Of a DNA stretch of 64,000 bases, positions 59,673-64,000 are shown piece after piece. This DNA comes from Haemophilus parainfluenzae (GTDB lineage: Bacteria; Pseudomonadota; Gammaproteobacteria; Enterobacterales; Pasteurellaceae), in assembly GCF_036288925.1 (NCBI RefSeq), contig NZ_CP127167.1, positions 1,798,001 to 1,862,000 on the forward strand, in the 5' to 3' direction. The position numbers and the translations under genes were made by a program. The notes under the pieces are model-generated. The model was given only the letters and a program-made list of their open reading frames with translations. It made no database searches and was not told the DNA's origin. How positions within the stretch are numbered: position 1 is the stretch's first letter; the number at the start of each line of letters is the position of its first letter.

Positions 59673-60563
59673 ATGAAAAAATCTTTATCCATGCTTGCTA
59701 TTGCTATAGCAGTGTCTGCTTGTACTTCTCGTGGACCTGATGGTGCACTTGAATCATGGAATAATTACAGTAATAAACCAATTAGCACTGAAGGATTAAA
59801 AGAAAATCAAGCTTTAGCTGTTTTCTATCGTCCAGCAGAATCTCAAAAGAAGGCTATTAATGTTTATGTAAATGGCGATTATCAAGCTTCTTTACTTGAT
59901 CATTCATTTACTTCTATTCCTGTTTGTGCAACTAAACAATTATTTACCTCATCTGTAAGTTCTGCGACTAACTTTGGGAATAGAACTGATGGGGCACGCT
60001 ATACGTTACCTGTTAACGATATTGCTTATATTCGAGTAAATGCTGATACGAATGGTAAAGCCATATTAAGTAAAGTAAGCAAAGAAACGGCAGAACAAGA
60101 GATGCAAGGGTTAAAATATGTTTCTAACACCTTATCTCGAGTTGTAACACATAAAGATTGTGAGCCAGTTATTGCAGCGAAAGACTTATCTGCTTCTGCA
60201 TTATTCAAATTTGATAAATCAGGCTATAACGATCTTTTACCTAAAGCTAAGCAAGAAGTTCACGAATTTGCGGCCCAAATCAAAGCGCTTGATGCGAATC
60301 AAATCAATCGCATCGTAATTAGCGGTTATACAGATCCTCAAGGCTCTGCTGCATACAATAAGAAACTTTCTCAGCGTCGAGCTGAATCTGTTGCTCGCTT
60401 ATTGAGAGAAACAGGTGTCAATGCCAAGATTGAAGCTGTCGGTTATGGCCAAGCTGACTTACTCGTTCCAAATTGTGCTGCTTTACATCCTGCTGGTCAG
60501 CAACGTATTACATGTAATCAACCAAACCGTCGTGTTGAAATAGCGGTATACGGTAAAAATTAA
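59673..60563 (+). CDS. OmpA-domain outer-membrane lipoprotein
   Basis: 296 residues from the ATG at 59673. A lipoprotein signal (SMLAIAIAVSACTSRG, lipobox VSAC) precedes an N-terminal domain of unknown fold and a C-terminal OmpA/Pal-like peptidoglycan-binding domain (~195-295) with ISGYTDPQGSAAYNKKLSQ and NRRVEIAV. The start at 59586 has no ribosome-binding site. It stops 20 bp before the adhesin gene, so the two are an operon. OmpA-domain partners are found beside some type I-secreted adhesins and may tie the outer membrane or secretion machinery to the cell wall. Confidence 0.85.
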   Translation: MKKSLSMLAIAIAVSACTSRGPDGALESWNNYSNKPISTEGLKENQALAVFYRPAESQKKAINVYVNGDYQASLLDHSFTSIPVCATKQLFTSSVSSATNFGNRTDGARYTLPVNDIAYIRVNADTNGKAILSKVSKETAEQEMQGLKYVSNTLSRVVTHKDCEPVIAAKDLSASALFKFDKSGYNDLLPKAKQEVHEFAAQIKALDANQINRIVISGYTDPQGSAAYNKKLSQRRAESVARLLRETGVNAKIEAVGYGQADLLVPNCAALHPAGQQRITCNQPNRRVEIAVYGKN

Positions 60564-60583
60564 TTAGTTTATAGGGAAACTTT

Positions 60584-63500
60584 ATGACGACAACAGTCAA
60601 GATATTAAATGCTAAAAAAGAAGTGGGCAATTACACCATTTCAAAAGAAAATAAATTAGTTATTCAAGCTCAAGATAAGGTTAATTATCAACTTATTGAT
60701 GATTCTACCGGTTTAGCTCCACAAAATATCATTACAAAGCGTGAACATAATAATTTAATTATTATGTTGGAAGATGGTGATACCAATCCAGACATCATCA
60801 TTGAAAATTATTACCGTGATAATGAAGAAGCAACTAACTTAATTATTGGTCAACATGAAGATGGTAATTTGTATGTTTATGTACCAGAATCTGGCTTAAA
60901 TTCTGAAGCGATCAGTATTCTTGCCGAAGAAGTCGTTGCACCACAAGCATTGGGTGGAAATGCTTTACAAGATCCATTTTGGACATTCAACCCTTGGTGG
61001 TTATTAGGTGCTGCTGCCTTAATTGGCGGTATCGCTGCACTTTCTTCCGGCGGAAGTAATGGTGGCAAAGATACCACGCCACCAAGTGCACCTGAAGTTG
61101 TTGCTCAACCTGATGGTTCAGTGACCATTACACCTGCACCTGAAGGCGATGTGGCTAAAACTACCGTAACTTATACCGATAAAGACGGTAACGAGCATAC
61201 TGAAATCTTCACTAAAGATCCTGAAACCGGTAAATGGATTGATAACAATCCAGGCGATAGTATTTCTATTGACCCTGAAACAGGTGTGATTACTATTCCT
61301 GAAAAAGGTGTTAAAGATGGTTCTGATGTTGTCGTCACGAATACTGATGACTCTGGCAATGTTGGCCCTGAGACCAAAACTACCGCAAAAGATATCACGC
61401 CACCAAGTGCGCCTGAAGTTGTTGCTCAACCTGATGGTTCAGTGACCATCACACCTGCACCCGAAGGTGATGTGACTAAAACTACTGTAACTTATACTGA
61501 TGAAGACGGTAACGAGCATACTGAAATCTTCACTAAAGATCCTGAAACCGGTAAATGGATTGATAACAATCCAGGCGATAGTATTTCTATTGACCCTGAA
61601 ACAGGTGTGATTACTATTCCTGAAAAAGGTGTTAAAGATGGTTCTGATGTGACGGCAAAAAATACTGATGATTCTGGCAACGAAGGTCCAGAAGGTAAAG
61701 GTATGGTATATCCAGATGATTCGGATGCCGACGCAGATGCCGATGCTGACGCCGATGCCGATGCTGACGCCGACGCTGATGCGGATGCTGACGCAGATGC
61801 TGATGCCGATGCTGACGCAGATGCAGATGCTGATGCTGATGCTGACGCAGATGCCGATGCTGACGCTGATGCAGACGCCGACGCTGATGCTGATGCTGAT
61901 GCTGATGCTGATGCGGATGCCGACGCAGATGCGGATGCTGACGCTGATGCCGACGCTGATGCGGATGCGGATGCTGACGCAGATGCTGATGCCGATGCTG
62001 ACGCCGACGCTGATGCCGACGCGGATGCAGATGCTGACTCCGACGCTGATGCAGATGCGGATGCCGATGCCGATGCTGATGCGGATGCCGATGCGGATGC
62101 TGATGCCGACGCTGATGCCGATGCAGATGCGGATGCCGACGCAGATGCTGATGCGGATGCCGATGCGGATGCTGATGCCGACGCTGATGCCGATGCTGAT
62201 GCCGATGCCGATGCAGATGCCGACGCAGATGCCGACGCTGATGCGGATGCTGATGCGGACGCTGATGCTGATGCGGATGCCGACGCAGATGCGGATGCTG
62301 ACGCCGATGCAGATGCGGATGCCGATGCCGACGCAGATGCTGATGCGGATGCCGATGCGGATGCGGATGCCGACGCGGATGTCACTCCACCAAGTGCACC
62401 TAAGGTTGTTGCTGAACCAGATGGCTCTGTGACCATCACGCCTGCACCTGAAAAGGATGTGAACAAAACAACCGTAACTTATACGGATGAAGACGGTAAC
62501 GAACATACTGAAACCTTTACTAAAGATCCGAACACCAATAAGTGGGTCGATAATAATCCAAATGACAGTGTCTCTATTGACTCTGATACAGGCGTGATTA
62601 CTATCCCTGAAAAAGCGGTGAAAGACGGTTCTGAAGTTACGGCGAAAAACACTGATAATTCAGATAACACCGGTGAAAAAGGTAGTGATACCGTTAAAGA
62701 TGTCACCCCACCAAGTGCACCTGAGGTTGTTGCCCAACCGGATGGCTCTGTGACCATCACGCCTGCACCTGAAAAGGATGTGAACAAAACAACCGTAACT
62801 TATACGGATGAAGACGGTAACGAACATACTGAAACCTTTACTAAAGATCCGAACACCAATAAGTGGGTCGATAATAATCCAAATGACAGTGTCTCTATTG
62901 ACTCTGATACAGGCGTGATTACTATCCCTGAAAAAGCGGTGAAAGACGGTTCTGAAGTTACGGCGAAAAACACTGATAATTCAGATAACACCGGTGAAAA
63001 AGGTAGTGATACCGTTAAAGATGTCACCCCACCAAGTGCACCTGAGGTTGTTGCCCAACCGGATGGCTCTGTGACCATCACGCCTGCACCTGAAAAGGAT
63101 GTGAACAAAACAACCGTAACTTATACGGATGAAGACGGTAACGAACATACTGAAACCTTTACTAAAGATCCGAACACCAATAAGTGGGTCGATAATAATC
63201 CAAATGACAGTGTCTCTATTGACCCTGATACAGGCGTGATTACTATCCCTGAAAAAGCGGTGAAAGACGGTTCTGAAGTTACGGCGAAAAACACTGATAA
63301 TTCAGATAACACCGGTAAAGAAAGTAAAGATACAGTTAAAGATCTAACGCCACCTGATGCGCCAACAGTTGTAATTAATGATGGTAATGATGGTAAGATT
63401 AATAAAGGCGATTTAGATCAATTTGATAAGGCCACAACTACAATTACCATTCCTAGCACAGCTAAAAATGGAGATTCACTGGTTGTGACGATTAACGGTT

Positions 63501-64000
63501 CTCAGCAAACCTTTATTGTCGATGACAATAATCGTTCTAATGGTATTACAATAACGTTTGATCCTCTTGCAAATGGTCAAAATAATACCGTAGATGCCTA
63601 TATTCAAAGAGGTAATTTAAAATCAACTATTGCTACAGATAGTTCAATTACTGAGTTAAGTAATCCTGGGTTGAATATTACCGTTACTGATATCGTTGGT
63701 GTAAATCTATCTTTAGATTATGGTATCAAAGCTTCAGAATATAACACTCATATTGGTCAAGTAGATTTGTCACAGGATACCTCAGTGGCTCCTCGTTTCA
63801 GCTCTGCTGATGATAGTTTAACTGTAACCAAAAATATGGATGGTTCACAAAACTTCATCAATATGGGTGATGGTAATAACGAACTAAATGTAGGTGGTTA
63901 TATATCAGGAAATACTCAAGTAAACTTTGGTAATGGTAATGATAAAGTTCATATCTCTGGTTATTTAGGCGGCTCAAGCCCGATTAACCTTGGTGCTGGT
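60584..64000 (+). CDS. Giant BapA-like repetitive adhesin, N-terminal part
   Basis: Open for 1139 codons from the ATG at 60584 (TAGGGAAAC upstream) to the window edge. There is no signal peptide. Residues 1-~135 look like the BapA prefix domain ([32 protein letters not shown]), followed by a hydrophobic segment [20 protein letters not shown]. Then come 107-residue Ig-like repeats at 164 and 271, an Asp-Ala block 381-599, three more repeats at 600, 707 and 814, a different domain from ~921, and near the edge glycine/aspartate turns such as [11 protein letters not shown] and [15 protein letters not shown]. These fit type I-secreted biofilm adhesins with a C-terminal secretion signal. No secretion genes are in the window. 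Confidence 0.85.
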   Translation, partial: MTTTVKILNAKKEVGNYTISKENKLVIQAQDKVNYQLIDDSTGLAPQNIITKREHNNLIIMLEDGDTNPDIIIENYYRDNEEATNLIIGQHEDGNLYVYVPESGLNSEAISILAEEVVAPQALGGNALQDPFWTFNPWWLLGAAALIGGIAALSSGGSNGGKDTTPPSAPEVVAQPDGSVTITPAPEGDVAKTTVTYTDKDGNEHTEIFTKDPETGKWIDNNPGDSISIDPETGVITIPEKGVKDGSDVVVTNTDDSGNVGPETKTTAKDITPPSAPEVVAQPDGSVTITPAPEGDVTKTTVTYTDEDGNEHTEIFTKDPETGKWIDNNPGDSISIDPETGVITIPEKGVKDGSDVTAKNTDDSGNEGPEGKGMVYPDDSDADADADADADADADADADADADADADADADADADADADADADADADADADADADADADADADADADADADADADADADADADADADADADADADADADADADADSDADADADADADADADADADADADADADADADADADADADADADADADADADADADADADADADADADADADADADADADADADADADADADADADADADADADADADADADADVTPPSAPKVVAEPDGSVTITPAPEKDVNKTTVTYTDEDGNEHTETFTKDPNTNKWVDNNPNDSVSIDSDTGVITIPEKAVKDGSEVTAKNTDNSDNTGEKGSDTVKDVTPPSAPEVVAQPDGSVTITPAPEKDVNKTTVTYTDEDGNEHTETFTKDPNTNKWVDNNPNDSVSIDSDTGVITIPEKAVKDGSEVTAKNTDNSDNTGEKGSDTVKDVTPPSAPEVVAQPDGSVTITPAPEKDVNKTTVTYTDEDGNEHTETFTKDPNTNKWVDNNPNDSVSIDPDTGVITIPEKAVKDGSEVTAKNTDNSDNTGKESKDTVKDLTPPDAPTVVINDGNDGKINKGDLDQFDKATTTITIPSTAKNGDSLVVTINGSQQTFIVDDNNRSNGITITFDPLANGQNNTVDAYIQRGNLKSTIATDSSITELSNPGLNITVTDIVGVNLSLDYGIKASEYNTHIGQVDLSQDTSVAPRFSSADDSLTVTKNMDGSQNFINMGDGNNELNVGGYISGNTQVNFGNGNDKVHISGYLGGSSPINLGAG
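61073..61714 (+). repeat. Adhesin repeats 1 and 2 (321 bp each)
   Basis: Units start at 61073 and 61394. Each encodes 107 residues beginning with a [20 protein letters not shown] segment and containing [30 protein letters not shown] and [14 protein letters not shown]. The beta-strand-rich pattern is Ig-like (Big-type) domains. Unit 2 leads into the Asp-Ala block. Confidence 0.9.
61724..62380 (+). repeat. Asp-Ala dipeptide block in the adhesin (219 codons)
   Basis: Alternating GAY-GCN codons encode 110 Asp and 108 Ala, with one Ser (TCC at 62039-62041). Both Asp codons and three of four Ala codons (GCC, GCA, GCG, GCT) are mixed, so the DNA is not a perfect hexamer repeat. The protein pattern is kept while codons vary. 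The block adds about 110 negative charges. Confidence 0.97.
62381..63343 (+). repeat. Adhesin repeats 3-5 (321 bp each, nearly identical)
   Basis: Units start at 62381, 62702 and 63023; the next, diverged domain begins at 63344. All three are almost the same at DNA level (differences mostly in the first 40 bp of unit 3 and the end of unit 5), which points to recent duplication or gene conversion. They differ more from units 1 and 2. Confidence 0.92.

Noticed and set aside
61668..62432. Plus-strand 254-codon ORF of Met/Pro/Leu/Thr repeats
   Set aside because: Another frame of the GAY-GCN block; it starts inside the adhesin gene and has no ribosome-binding site or domain.
61492..62466. Minus-strand 324-codon ORF made largely of Ser-Ala repeats, and a related Ile/Arg/Gly-rich ORF in another frame
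   Set aside because: They are antisense readings of the Asp-Ala block and of the adhesin repeats. The plus strand has a complete coding context with ribosome-binding site and domains.

Overview
The window comes from a Pasteurellaceae chromosome, most likely Haemophilus and, in my judgement, close to H. parainfluenzae or H. influenzae. The 9-mer AAGTGCGGT (or its complement), the Hin-type DNA uptake signal sequence (USS), recurs dozens of times in genes and as inverted pairs between genes. The gene order (rnfABCDGE-nth, uup, dgt, lrgAB, csdAE, queF, tyrA, truB-rbfA, hsd genes, infB-nusA-rimP-tRNA, glg operon) also matches what I remember of Haemophilus. The species call is an inference.

Layout. 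1-609: 3' end of a YccS-type membrane protein. 711-7487: rnfABCDGE and nth, with an unlisted 24-residue membrane microprotein wedged between rnfA and rnfB, and 45-residue tandem repeats in RnfC. 7514-8884: SNF-family transporter. 8929-13385 (minus): uup, dgt, lrgB, lrgA. 13498-17225 (plus): secreted SNase-type nuclease, csdA, csdE, a zinc-ribbon DUF2310 protein, queF. 17269-19794 (minus): tyrA, truB, rbfA. 19951-27241 (plus): a type I restriction-modification locus (hsdM, hsdS, a HEPN/AbiU2-like gene, hsdR) placed between rbfA and infB. hsdM carries 14 GACGA units after its ATG and is out of frame as written, so the system reads phase OFF. Three exact copies of the Neisseria DNA uptake sequence core sit in hsdS and hsdR, next to Haemophilus USS copies, which suggests exchange between families.

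27320-32023 (minus): infB, nusA, rimP and initiator tRNA-Met with a clear promoter. 32103-33592: a 40-residue lipoprotein, a kinase-like protein and a DUF1439 protein. 33627-36918 (minus): qseC, qseB, ygiW and a lipoprotein. 37025-41166: a small ferredoxin, dapB, a LysE-type exporter, pgpA, thiL, nusB, ribH. 41272-51322 (minus): the glycogen operon glgB-glgX-glgC-glgA-glgP, headed by a malQ remnant reduced to its N-terminal domain, with a CRP-like site upstream. 51452-53632: a YcgN protein and glnS. 53854-58437: a MacA-MacB-outer-membrane-factor efflux set. 58491-59120: a histidine phosphatase.

The last 5 kb holds a probable surface-adhesin operon. A 552-bp AT-rich leader contains eight TGTAA motifs spaced 10-11 bp apart. 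It precedes an OmpA-domain lipoprotein and then a very large BapA-like adhesin that runs off the window. The adhesin has five 107-residue repeats split by a block of about 219 alternating Asp-Ala residues. The least explained items are this phased leader with its Asp-Ala stalk, the HEPN gene inside the phase-variable hsd locus with Neisserial uptake sequences, and the rnf microprotein.
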